Part shown: positions 1 to 11,000 of the stretch, piece after piece
Numbering within the stretch: position 1 is the first letter of the stretch
Layout: the number at the start of each line of letters is the position of its first letter
Assembly: GCA_002286855.1 (NCBI GenBank)
Contig: NRSV01000003.1
Span: forward strand, 63,432 to 127,431
Length of the DNA: 64,000 nucleotides
Direction: 5' to 3'
Source: Bipolaris cookei
Taxonomy: Eukaryota > Ascomycota > Dothideomycetes > Pleosporales > Pleosporaceae
Position numbers and translations under genes: made by a program
Notes under the pieces: model-generated
Database searches by the model: none
The model's input: only the letters and a program-made list of their open reading frames with translations
What the model was told of the DNA's origin: nothing

Positions 1-2
1 GT

Positions 3-2330
3 ACACTTACAAACTGGACCAACGAGTTTGAGAAGTGGGCACCAAGCGTTAGCAAGATCGTATACAAGGGTCCTCCGAACGCGCGTAAGCAGTACCAGCA
101 ACAGATTCGTTGGGGTCAGTTCCAGGTCCTGCTCACCACGTATGAGTTTATTATCAAGGACAGACCGATTCTTAGCAAGATCAAGTGGGTTCACATGATT
201 GTCGACGAAGGTCACCGTATGAAGAACGCTGGTTCCAAGCTCAGCATGACCATCACACAATACTACTCAACGCGGTATCGACTCATTCTGACAGGTACGC
301 CCCTGCAGAACAACCTGACGGAACTTTGGGCTATGCTCAACTTCGTTCTTCCTACCATCTTCAAGTCGGCTACGTCGTTTGACGAGTGGTTCAACACGCC
401 ATTTGCAAATACTGGAGGTCAAGATAAGATGGAGCTCACCGAAGAAGAGCAGTTGCTCGTTATTCGTCGTCTGCACAAGGTTCTTAGGCCTTTCTTGCTC
501 CGACGTCTGAAGCGTGATGTCGAGAAGGACCTCCCGGACAAGACCGAACGTGTGATCAAATGCAACTTCTCTACTCTCCAAGCGAAGCTGTACAAGCAAC
601 TCGTCACTCACAACCGCCTCATGGTCAGCGATGGCAAAGGTGGAAAGACTGGTATGCGTGGTTTGAGCAATATGCTTATGCAACTGCGAAAGCTCTGCAA
701 CCATCCTTTCGTCTTTGAAGAGGTTGAGGATGTCATGAACCCCACAAAAGGTACTAATGATCTCCTGTGGCGTTCGGCTGGTAAATTCGAGCTTCTGGAT
801 CGAATCTTGCCCAAGTTCCAGGCTACCGGTCATCGTGTTCTCATGTTCTTCCAGATGACGCAGATCATGAACATCATGGAGGATTACCTACGGCTTAGGG
901 GCATGCAGTATCTGCGGTTGGACGGTGCGACAAAAGCAGATGATCGTTCAGACTTGTTGAGACTGTTCAATGCGCCTGATTCGCCCTACTTCTGTTTCCT
1001 ACTCTCCACACGTGCTGGTGGTCTCGGTCTCAATCTTCAGACTGCTGATACCGTCATCATTTACGACTCAGATTGGAATCCTCACCAGGATTTGCAAGCC
1101 CAAGATCGTGCCCATCGTATCGGTCAGAAGAACGAGGTCCGCATTCTACGTCTGATTACATCCAACTCGGTAGAAGAGAAGATTCTCGAACGAGCCAACT
1201 ACAAGTTGGACATGGATGGCAAGGTCATTCAAGCTGGTAAATTCGACAACAAGTCCAAAGATGACGAGCGAGACGCCATGTTGCGTATCATGTTGGAATC
1301 CGCTGAAGCAGCCGAAAGCCTTGAACAAGAGGAAATGGACGATGACGACTTGAACCAGATCATGATGCGACACGAGGAAGAGTTGGCGATATTCCAGGAA
1401 ATGGACCGAAAGCGTATTGCCGAGGATCCATACGGCCCTGGTAAGCCTCTAGGTCGTTTGATCGGCGAGAGCGAACTGCCAGATATCTACCTGAACGAAG
1501 AGGCACCCATCGTCGACGAAAAGGATGATACGCCTGCTGGCCGTGGTGCTCGAGAGCGCACACGGGTCAAGTATGACGACGGTCTGACGGAAGAGCAGTG
1601 GCTAGAGGCTGTTGACAACGACGATGATTCAATAGAAGCAGCTATTGCCCGCAAGGAGGCGAAGATGGCCAAACGGGGTAGAAACAAGGGTTCGCGGGGC
1701 GATGAGGAGTCGCCAGCACCATCACGCGCTAGCTCCGAGGAGCCTGCACCCAAGAAGCGAGGCCGTAAGCCAAAGGCTGAGAAGCGCAAAGCAGATGAAG
1801 CCTCTCTCGACGTTGAACCCACACCACGGAAACGCGGACGGCCAGCGCCTAGCAAAGACATGTTGCCGCCTGATCAGCGAGCATCTCTTCAAAAGATTGT
1901 TAACGCCGTCTACGAAGCGCTCAACGATCTCGAAGAAGAGTCGTCAGATCCCAACATTCCAAATCGTGGAATCATCGACCCCTTCATTGAGCCACCAGAC
2001 AAATGGGATTATCCAGACTACTATCAACTGATCAAGAATCCCATCTGCATGAAGCAGATTGAGAAGAAGATCAACAAGAAGGAGTACCAGTCTGTCAAGC
2101 AGTTCCGTCAAGATCTGGGCTTGCTCTGCAACAACTGCCGGACCTACAACGAAGACACGTCACTACTGTTTGCGGATGCCAATCTCATTGAGCAGACTGC
2201 GCTCGACAAGTTGAAGGATATGACTGCAGAGTATCCAGAATGGCAAGATTATGATGATGGAAGTAGTGTACAGGGCGGCCTTAGCACGGCAATGACGAGC
2301 GCGGTTGGCACACCGCGGGCTGGAGTTTGA
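3..2330 (+). CDS. Snf2/Sth1-type chromatin-remodelling ATPase, 5' truncated by the window edge
   Basis: ATP-driven nucleosome remodeller of the SWI/SNF or RSC complex in the nucleus. The reading frame is open from base 3 without a start, so the N-terminus and first helicase motifs lie outside the window. Visible in order: the DEGH box (about 204-215, followed by RMKN), LTGTPLQNN (about 288), the second RecA lobe with STRAGGLGLNLQ and QDRAHRIGQ (about 985-1125), a SnAC-like acidic helical segment (about 1265-1420), two AT-hook-like basic motifs KKRGRKPK and RKRGRP (about 1753-1850), and a C-terminal bromodomain (about 1880-2240, with DYPDYYQLIKNPICM and a conserved YNEDT). The frame ends at TGA 2328-2330, with no intron in the visible part. 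The bromodomain plus SnAC order fits Snf2/Sth1 and not Iswi or Chd. I cannot tell Snf2 from Sth1 (snf21) without the N-terminus. Confidence 0.95.
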   Translation, partial: TLTNWTNEFEKWAPSVSKIVYKGPPNARKQYQQQIRWGQFQVLLTTYEFIIKDRPILSKIKWVHMIVDEGHRMKNAGSKLSMTITQYYSTRYRLILTGTPLQNNLTELWAMLNFVLPTIFKSATSFDEWFNTPFANTGGQDKMELTEEEQLLVIRRLHKVLRPFLLRRLKRDVEKDLPDKTERVIKCNFSTLQAKLYKQLVTHNRLMVSDGKGGKTGMRGLSNMLMQLRKLCNHPFVFEEVEDVMNPTKGTNDLLWRSAGKFELLDRILPKFQATGHRVLMFFQMTQIMNIMEDYLRLRGMQYLRLDGATKADDRSDLLRLFNAPDSPYFCFLLSTRAGGLGLNLQTADTVIIYDSDWNPHQDLQAQDRAHRIGQKNEVRILRLITSNSVEEKILERANYKLDMDGKVIQAGKFDNKSKDDERDAMLRIMLESAEAAESLEQEEMDDDDLNQIMMRHEEELAIFQEMDRKRIAEDPYGPGKPLGRLIGESELPDIYLNEEAPIVDEKDDTPAGRGARERTRVKYDDGLTEEQWLEAVDNDDDSIEAAIARKEAKMAKRGRNKGSRGDEESPAPSRASSEEPAPKKRGRKPKAEKRKADEASLDVEPTPRKRGRPAPSKDMLPPDQRASLQKIVNAVYEALNDLEEESSDPNIPNRGIIDPFIEPPDKWDYPDYYQLIKNPICMKQIEKKINKKEYQSVKQFRQDLGLLCNNCRTYNEDTSLLFADANLIEQTALDKLKDMTAEYPEWQDYDDGSSVQGGLSTAMTSAVGTPRAGV

Positions 2331-3076
2331 AAGGAAAGACGGTACGTTAATACTTGAGCAATATATACTCTTTTTTTCTCTCGCATACACTTGCTGACTC
2401 TCCTCCCCAGATGAAATGGGCATAATTTTCATACACACGTAGCTCTTACCCATTTCCCCAGCTTGATATCTCAACGTCCTTTTTTCAATTCTATTACACC
2501 TTTCTCTCCATGTCGTTAGTCTCTCTCTTTTGAGAATTTACACGCGTGGAATGTATCGTTTTTGCCAAGACGGATCTCTGGGGGACATCACAAACAAAAC
2601 AACAAAAAAAGGATAGAGGAAAGAAGAGAGTGTCCCGGGCAAAATCCTACGACGCTGAACACGTTTTTTCTTCTTTTACACGAGAATGGGCGCAATAAAC
2701 TGCTTTTTCTATTCACTTCCAAGCTCATGGGTGGTGGAAACAAAGGAATGAAGGGGGGCTTTGGTACGTTTTGACTGAGTGACACGATTCTAAAGGGGGT
2801 TTTACTGGGAGGAGCAGCAGCAGGTGGGAAATTTGGGAGTTTTTCTTTCTTCTCTTAAATGGAGTTTTTGATTGCATGGCTACTGTAGGCTGTCTTTTTT
2901 TTCAAAGGTAGCTTTTATAGCCCTCCTCTTTTTTTGTGGACCACGAGACTTCATAATCTTTTGAGGTTCTAGAGTGACAAAAGGAGAATGTATTATATTT
3001 GCAATTCCTTTGGGGTAGTGATTTTTGCTTGTGAGTGATGCGTCTCTTTAGATGTTCTGAGTCGGAGCATACTAGC
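2331..3076. other. Convergent intergenic region between the remodeller and HIS6
   Basis: About 750 bp between two 3' ends. It is T-rich, with many short oligo-T and oligo-A runs. It should hold both 3' UTRs and polyadenylation signals. No conserved coding segment was recognised; the short frames here are low-complexity and unlike any family I know. Confidence 0.6.
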
Positions 3077-3988
3077 CTACGACTGCTGTGCAGCGTTCCA
3101 CTTTACGCAGTCTTCGAATTTGACACTAGAACCACCGAAAATGTCTAGGGCGCTGCCAATGGTGAGATCGACCTTGCTGTTGCTGAGCTTCTTTACAAGC
3201 TCCAGGTCGTCGAGTGAGCGGCCTCCGCCTGCATACGTGACGGGTATGCTGCACCACTCTGCCAACTTGGCAACGAGCTCGTGGTCGATGCCTCGCTGTA
3301 AACCTTCGACGTCAGCGGCATGGATAAGGAATTCGCTGCAGTGAGGTTCGAGGAGGGCTATCGACTCTGTGGTTCTCCATCAGCTTCAGGTTAATACATT
3401 TGATAGAGAATCCAGATCCCACCTTTATTCAGCTCAAAGTCTGTAATCGTCTGCCATTTGTTCGTCGCAACAAACCACTTGTCATCTTTCCTCCGGCAAG
3501 ACAAATCAATAACGAGTTTAGACTTATCGTTATCGAGGGCCTTCAGCACTGCTTGCAGGCGGTCCATGGAGAAAATTGACGAGGGAAAAAGATATGATGT
3601 TATAATCACCTACTGCGCTTCCATTAGCCTCAAGATGCGTACTCAAATCCCCGTTCTCCCGGCCAGTTGCACATATACCGCTCACCTTATCCGCGCCTAT
3701 TGCAATCCACTCGGCTGCATTTTGCTCGGTGATGCCGCCGCCAACTTGCATACCGCCTTTCCATGCCTCGAGCGCTTCTTGCGCTGCTTGATCGTTGCCG
3801 GGGCCTAGCATTATGACGTGTGCGCCGGTTAGGCCATGTTTTTTGTAGAGATCGGCGTAGAATGCTGAGGGGTGCGAGGATGTCCAATTGGTTTTTAGTT
3901 CGTCGGGTGTCGTGGTGTTGAGCGTGCCGCCGACAATTTGCTTGACGCTGCCAGCATGCAAGTCGATACAGGGGCGGAAGCGCGTCAT
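3077..3988 (-). CDS. HIS6: HIS6: ProFAR isomerase of histidine biosynthesis, three exons
   Basis: Converts ProFAR (phosphoribosylformimino-AICAR phosphate) to PRFAR, the fourth step of histidine biosynthesis; a cytosolic TIM-barrel of the HisA/HisF fold. Exons deduced from splice sites and protein continuity: 3988-3686, 3609-3423 and 3366-3077, with introns of 76 and 56 nt. The product is 259 aa, close to the yeast enzyme's length as I recall it. The ATG at 3988 gives MTRFRPCIDLHAG, which holds the conserved early Asp (D9). Other signatures are GGGIT near 80, SYLFP after intron 1, VIDLSCRRKDDKW, YAGGGRSL, and DLTIGSALDIFGGS near the end. Intron 1 is GTGAGC..TAG and intron 2 is GTGGGA..CAG. 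The gene is divergent from FAF1 across only 203 bp, so the two must share a promoter region. Confidence 0.95.
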
Positions 3989-4191
3989 GATGTGTTTGCG
4001 GGTAGCAAAAAAGGTGAATTGGATATGTTCCGCTTGGTGTTGCGGGGGAGGGGTTCAGAGAGACGGAGGTCCGAACCGAATTTGGCGCTAGTGAGTTCCC
4101 TTGCTCGAAACTTTTTGAGATTCTATCGCACCGCGTCGCATTGCCATTACCGCCTTCTCAGAACTAAACCGCGACACCTCACGATACAATT
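3989..4191. promoter_or_regulatory. Shared HIS6/FAF1 bidirectional promoter region
   Basis: Only 203 bp separate the two start codons, so both promoters and 5' UTRs must fit here. I looked for a TGACTCA (Gcn4/CPC1) element, expected for cross-pathway control of a histidine gene, and did not see one. The region includes a G-rich stretch around 4042-4070. The promoter call rests on position alone. Confidence 0.5.
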
Positions 4192-5082
4192 ATGGCGCCA
4201 GCACTTGGAAAGCGAAAGCGCGTCACACGCGCCGAACTAGAGCAAGAATCGCGGTCACCATCGCCTTCGTCAGGCTCAAGCGACGACTCTGGTGCAGAGG
4301 ATCTCCAAGCAGTATTTCGCCGCGCGTTCGAAGCAAAGTTTAAGCCTCTGCCGACAGAGCCCAAGAGACCCAAGATTGAAGAGACCCCTGTACAGGAGGA
4401 GGAAGAAGAGGAAGAAGAAGAGTCAGACTGGTCAGGCATCAGTGACCACGAAAACGACGTCGAAGTAATCGAATACCATGATCCCCATCGCGAACTCGAC
4501 GACACCGAGCGCGCAGAAATGAAAGCCTTCATGTCCTCCAAGCCACCCACCTCAGTCTCAGCATCTACCAGTGCACCCACATCCCAGAAGAAAAACAAGA
4601 CCAAAGACACCGACACAACCGAAGCCACAAATCTCAAAAACGACCTCGCGCTCCAGAAACTACTCCGAGAATCCCACCTTCTCTCCGCCTCTTCCTCCGG
4701 AACCTCAGCACCCAGCACACTAGCCGCCACGGGTGTTGACCGCCACAAATCAATGGACCTGCACCTCCAATCCCTCGGCGCCAAAGGCTCCATCTTCACT
4801 CAGAAGAAAATGCCCATGGCCCAGCGCAAACATATGGAGCTCAAGGCACGCACGACGGAGGCGAAGCGCAGAGCGGAGGCCAGAGAAGCGGGTATTGTGC
4901 TGGAGAGGGAAAATAAAGTGTTGACGGGCAAGAAAGTGGAGAGGAAGAGGGAGAGAAGTGTCGGTGGACCGAGTATAGGCAAGTTTAGAGGGGGGACGCT
5001 GAGTTTGAGTAAGAAGGATGTTAGAAGTATTACTGGTGGAGGGGCTAAGGGGAAGGGCAAGGGGAAGAAGGGAAAAAGGTGA
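4192..5082 (+). CDS. FAF1: FAF1-like 40S ribosomal subunit assembly factor (C1orf131/DUF4602 family)
   Basis: Single-exon gene of 296 aa, starting at ATG 4192. Yeast Faf1 is a nucleolar SSU-processome factor needed for 18S rRNA maturation; human C1orf131 is the same family. The family signature lies in the C-terminal third, where FTQKKMPMAQRKHMELKA is followed by a KRRAEAREAGIVL helix. The N-terminus has a basic GKRKR patch, a Ser-rich stretch and a long Glu run (about residues 68-79). The C-terminus ends in Gly/Lys-rich GKGKGKKGKR, as expected for an RNA-binding nucleolar protein. Codon use drifts from C-ending to G-rich over the last 80 codons. Divergent from HIS6. The call rests on the central motif; the rest is low complexity. 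Confidence 0.85.
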   Translation: MAPALGKRKRVTRAELEQESRSPSPSSGSSDDSGAEDLQAVFRRAFEAKFKPLPTEPKRPKIEETPVQEEEEEEEEESDWSGISDHENDVEVIEYHDPHRELDDTERAEMKAFMSSKPPTSVSASTSAPTSQKKNKTKDTDTTEATNLKNDLALQKLLRESHLLSASSSGTSAPSTLAATGVDRHKSMDLHLQSLGAKGSIFTQKKMPMAQRKHMELKARTTEAKRRAEAREAGIVLERENKVLTGKKVERKRERSVGGPSIGKFRGGTLSLSKKDVRSITGGGAKGKGKGKKGKR

Positions 5083-8000
5083 GATAGTGATGAAAGTGGA
5101 ATGATACCCTCAAATTCGATTATGTACTATTTCACTATTATAGACAGTGCAAAAGTTCTTGCTTGTGTGTGTGCCTTTTCTGGTCAGCGATAACCGTGAG
5201 AGTGGGTTATGGGACAAGATATTCAGCAATCGTGGATGTATGCTATGGTGAAGGTGTTGCGGGAAGAAGCAGGGAAGTGAGGAGAGGACAATGGCGCACG
5301 ATACGCAAAGCAAATGGAACAATCTTCGCGGTGTTCTGGGCGATGAAGAGTAGGATAGTGACGTATGGTGATAAGGGTTCTGGCGAGAAAATGAGTGTTG
5401 GATTGGATGTAGAAGAAAAGAGCCGCGCATTTACTACCAATTTAGTTTTCTCGAATTGGAGAGTTATAGTCAGATTGAAGAAACATGGAATATGTAATGG
5501 GCAGAGGGACTCAATGGAATATTTTGGAGAAGTGAAGGGTAGTACATGAGTTGTTTGTGTTAGATAGTTCTGAAGCACAAGGGGATAATGTGAAAGACAA
5601 TCGCAACAATATCATAAAGATAAAAACAGCAATAAAAAAACCACTGTAATTTCGTTCATTACAACAATCACTGTTTTATATATAGAGTGGACTTTCTGTT
5701 TGCTAAATTGTCATCTTGAATGTTGTACTTGTGAATGTGCAAGTAAACCATATTCTTCAGACCACAAAAACACCTACAACTACTAAGCTCAAGTTGATAA
5801 TTTTTCTACATGTCATATACAGGTGCAGCAATAGTATAAACTGCCCCAGGACATACAAGACATGCGCTATCTTATGTTTTCAATGTTGAACATTTACAGA
5901 ATGACAACCTATCATTGACCCAACATATCAAGTAAAGAGCATGTATTCTCTCTTCTTCTCCATACTTCATCCAACGAGAAGAAAAACACTACGAAAAGCA
6001 ACCAGAGAAAGATGCAATATCAGCAAATACTCCCCAATTTGCGATTTAGTCCCGAAATCGTACTCTACTTCCTCACCTCCACTCTCCTACATAATCACAT
6101 GTTAGTAAGAAAGCCATACCTAAAACCCATGCTTCCCCAACATCGCCTTACCCGCATACTTCAATGCACCACCCACCACCAACTCTCTCCACACCGTGTG
6201 GCATACCGCTACACCGTCTTCCCCCAAACCAAATAATACCGCAAACAGCATACATACTCACCGGACACACAAGTTACACCTCTACCACCAAAAACCCCAA
6301 AGTACCATGGTCCCTGCAAGACACTTGCATACATAGGTGTACATACATACACACGTGCATATGTATTCCTCGCAGCAACATTATGCGCCCCAGCATGCGC
6401 CTTACCGATGAACGTTGCCCAACCACATCTCGCAGCGAACCATTGAACAACTGATTTTTTACACCGCCAGTTTGCGCGCGCATCTAAAACCAAACAATCA
6501 AAAGACATTATACACACGCATACAATGGTGAGAAACCCACACACCCATCTCAACAATCCATACAAAAAAAGGCGCGGGTAAGAATTTCGTATATGTGTGT
6601 ATGTAGAGTAACCTTCTCATCATGTGGTCTGGCACGCCGTGCATATCAGCGGTGAATACATGCGAGGACAACGAGGGAAAAAAAAGTGATATCATGTAGA
6701 TGCAAGTTGGATGTACAGGCATGATCCTTATTTCGTACCGAACCCATCCTACTCTACTTGCAAAAACAAAAAGAGAGATACATAGATGTGGAGTACAGCA
6801 TAGTACTTCACGTGAAGCCTTGCACACAAACCACTTGTTCGCCTCATCCCGACAGAAGAGAAACCAGAGGACTTGGCTCCAACCACCCAGCTCTCCGCCA
6901 CAAACGCCTGTCGCGCGAATGCTAAATGGGAAAGAAGCGAGTAGGCAGAGAAGGGAAAAAGCAAAAATACCAATGATGCTTTTCTTGTCTTATCCTCACA
7001 CCACCACGATGATTTCACCCAGTCACGCTTGAGCATTTTCAAGCACTTGCAAATCTCTGGTACGTAGATCGAAAGAGTGAGATGGGGGGTAATCTTTCAC
7101 CGCTAGTAGAAAGACAGTGGAGGCGCGCAAAGCACGCAAGCATGCAAGCAAGCAAGTAGAACATGCAAAGCATGCAGCTATAACGTTAGGCTACCAAAGA
7201 AACCTGTCAATGTCCTTGGTTGGCCGGTTCTACCCAGCTCGTCGCATCAATGTGCCGAGGCGTGCCGCTAAGCGCGGCCGCGTGCTAGGGGCTGTTGGAA
7301 CTGTTGAACAGAGAGTTCAGCTCAGCAGGGGGTTGGGCAGCGGCGGCGGGGTGGGAGGAGCTACGCTACGTATTAAGCGAGGCGGTTGGTATGGGTAAAG
7401 GGCAGGACGTACATGTGTAAGCGATAGGCAAGTAAGAAGCGCTTGCTTGCAGCCTAAGTCTATATGTACATGCGCAAAAAAGGCCTTTTCTTTGACTACC
7501 GTACTGGTTCAAAGGGGCCCAGGCGAGTGGTACCATGGATTCAAGGCCTGGTAGTGGCGATAATACAAATAGGGAAATTGGAAAACTTGGTGACCAACAG
7601 CAGTGCAGCGATCATGGGGCCGCTCGGCTTTGTGTACGCCATTCTTTGGACATCTCAGGCGGCTGGCAGGGCAATCAAGGGACTTGTTCTGAGGGTCAGG
7701 TGGCCATCGGCGGTACCGATCGGAAAGTGTGTGGGGGGGGGGAAGTGGAAAAAGGAGGCCGTTCTTTTCTTGCCTGTCTTTGTTAGGATCAGACTTGTTC
7801 ATCTTGGAATAAAGTTTCTGGGTCAGGGTCAGCTGTAGCATGTACGTACTATGTACGTACCCTAGCCACAAACTCTAAACAGGGGGAAAGCGCAAAGGTG
7901 TGTGGTACGCAGCAAACAGGGACAGTTTTGACAGGAAACGTCGCAGTGAAGATCTCGTCCGGTGAGGATTCCTTGCCTGCAGCTTGTGTGGCCAAATCGC

Positions 8001-11000
8001 GTTTTCGTAGGGTAAAGGATGCAGGTATTGGCAGTGCTAGACGAATGGAATGCAATCGATTTGTGAGCAAGGGAATTTCTGCAGCGAGCCTTGTATACAC
8101 AGCGTGGATCCCTTCTTCCCCGCTGCTACATACATGTTCAGCTACTGCATGTCAACGCGCATGCAGCGTGTCATCATCGCCATGTTCTCCACACCCACAC
8201 ACTCACATGCACGAGTACATACCCGAAGACCTGCGGATTGTACTTGTGCGCTTTACTCTAGTGAGCTGTTGTGGTGCCCATTGTGATCTACAGTCTTTGC
8301 GGGAAAGAGGTCCGCGGAGCCCAAGGTGTAGGAAGGGTACCTGGTCTGTCAAATATCCAGTTCCATCCAGTCATGCTTCGCCATGTATCCTTTAGGATGT
8401 GATTTGCTGCCTTCTCCCTTTTCTTTTGCCTCAGGAATGGCATATGGCTCCTTCCCGAGGTAGTAAGATGTTGCCCCTGTGCATTCGTACCATGGGATTG
8501 CAGCTTGTCCTCGGCAACCTGAGCAAGACAACGCATCTACTGTAGCACATGGCATCAGGTCTGCTGATGCCGTGTATGTTGGTTGTTAGGGATTATGCTG
8601 GAGCATTGTACTTCGTCGAGTGGTGCTGGTAACCACGTATGCGATGCACTCCTGTCATCATATACCCTATGTATGGTCCACGTATACAGATGTATGAAGT
8701 ACTGGCATTGCGATGCAGTCTTGTACAGCGATTTGGTTGTCTCATATCGTCGTGTATCGTGTATCGTGTGAGCGTGCTGTCATGATGCTGCGGCAGAATC
8801 GACGCAGAGTAGATTTATCAGCAGGAAGAGACGTAGAGGTTGCAGAACATAGAGCACCAAAGGTATGGGTACTGGTCTTAGAGAAACACATGGAAAGTTC
8901 CGCTCATGCATGCTCCTTGTGCTCGACAGCGCGACCGGTACCGTAAGTATAATGTTTGAAAGACCTGTTGTGAGTATGACGTGATAAGCTTATTGTGAAA
9001 TTGGCCCTTAGAAAGCGTCAGGAAAACCGAACAAGGTCACAAGAGAAAGTCGGGGTGTTGTGATTAACGCGTGGGTTCAATGGTGCAGTAACGGCTGTAG
9101 AGGTGCGTACTGCCACCTGTGTTCTTCCACGTGACCATCATGTCCAAGGAAATGATGACGTCTGTATGCGTAAAACCGCTTTCAAATTCATAGTCAGCCA
9201 TTAGGAGCAACAGTCAATAAATTCTCACCCCAGTTAGTAGTAAGCCTACCAGTCCTTCGTCATCAGCAATGTCAAACTTCGCCAAAGCAACTCCACTCAC
9301 GTTCTCGCCAAGTCCGAGTTCTCTTTTCCCCTATTCTGTTCTCGTTGCTGAGCCACAATTTTGCATTGAGTTTTCAGGCTTCCCATTCCGAAAGCCTTCC
9401 TGCGTCATATGCAGGCCTCGATCACAGTCACACCACGCCCCGGCTCCCATCATCCCACGAAAACCCACTGTCTGACAGGCACATGCTCATTCGGAAAGGT
9501 GCTGCAGGTACATGCCATTTGTTTCATGTGTAGACTAGTTCCGATATTCTCCTGCTTCACAGGTACCTGAACATATTCATCAGGCGTGCTATCAGATGCT
9601 GTGTGACCGCCACCGTTCTTGCTGAGAAAGCCGGACATTGCAACTTGATGTATTTGGAACTATAGAGGATATCACTGGTCACAGAAATATTGATAATGGA
9701 ACTATTCGGAAGCATAGGATAAAGCGGATAGGAGGCCAAGACGTACGAAAATTGAGGTCGGCGTGCCGACAAGTCGCATCGATGTCCGCAAAAGGGCGAT
9801 GGCAACAGACATCCACAATACAGGAAAAGCTGCACACAGGCGGACTTGCCCGAAGCAATAAACTCTTCTTCAACTTTTTTTGGACATGCGAGTGCGAGGT
9901 GCAAAGCGCATACGCGATGGTGTAACAGTGAAGAAGGGAAATGGATGCATGACGCATCTATGCCCGTGACCCAATGAACGTTGGGTTGAATCCAGAAGTG
10001 GTGTAGCTTGGACATGGTGAACCTCCGAGTCCGGCATGTTGGATGAAGCAGTCGCACGACTGCACGTCGGTCCCAAAACGGCTATGGCTCGTCCCAAGCA
10101 GGAAAAGTCGTTACACCAAGCCCACGTGTAAGGTAAACACTTGATTAAGTAGTAAGAAATTTGGCAGGGTCGAGGTGGAGGTTTTCTCTACTGTCAAAGT
10201 GAGACGTGCATAGACAGTGAGGTGGAGGTCCGTACCAAGATGGTCGAGAGCATAATGTGCGCGCTCATGAATCAGACCATGATCATCACCTCGCCGACCC
10301 AAGACGGTCACGATGTCCCCATAGCGCGCGGTCTTGTTTCTACATTCTTCGAGGCCTTTGTCATTTAGGGTTTGGCATGCTGCAACGAGTATGCCTAGGA
10401 TATATTATTCCGCCGCCATACAAGCCCTGCGTTCTGCGCGAAATTCTCCGGGGAAGCACTCCAGAACGACATTGCATGCGGTGCCTGTCATTTATTCAAG
10501 AACCAAGAGGCGGCCAATTTGGCAAGGCGATGGGCGTCGTCGTGACTTTTGACGTAGGTTTCAGGCCACAGGTTCGCAGCGCGAGAGTGGAGTTGCAGAG
10601 TCATGTACCTAGGAACGGGTACCAACGTGGTGTAGTAGTCAACGTCCAAACAAGAAGCAAAGGCAGAAAAATATAGTAGAGTATTGGTAGCTGGGGCCGG
10701 GGTGCTGCTAGGATCGGGGCGATCGGTGATGGATCGAATACTGCAAGAAAATCTTTGAGTTGCAAGCGGTGCATGTTTTCTGGACGGCGCACAGCGCATG
10801 GAGCAGCTGTTTCCGGCTGCGAAATGCGTTCATAATGTGGAGTACTGGTGATAACCAAACCAGTTTGCATACTTTGACACTGGTGAAGTTTGCGTACCCG
10901 ATTCAAGATGGACATGACCCACCTTTTGTTCGCATTCGCCTTCAGCGCGTTCGGTCTCCGTTCCGCCCCGCCTGTAGCACGACTCAAATACCTAGTCAGC

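Noticed and set aside
3530..3685. Reading HIS6 exon 1 straight through intron 1
   Set aside because: Read-through loses the conserved VIITSYLFP segment; splicing at GTGAGC/TAG restores it exactly.
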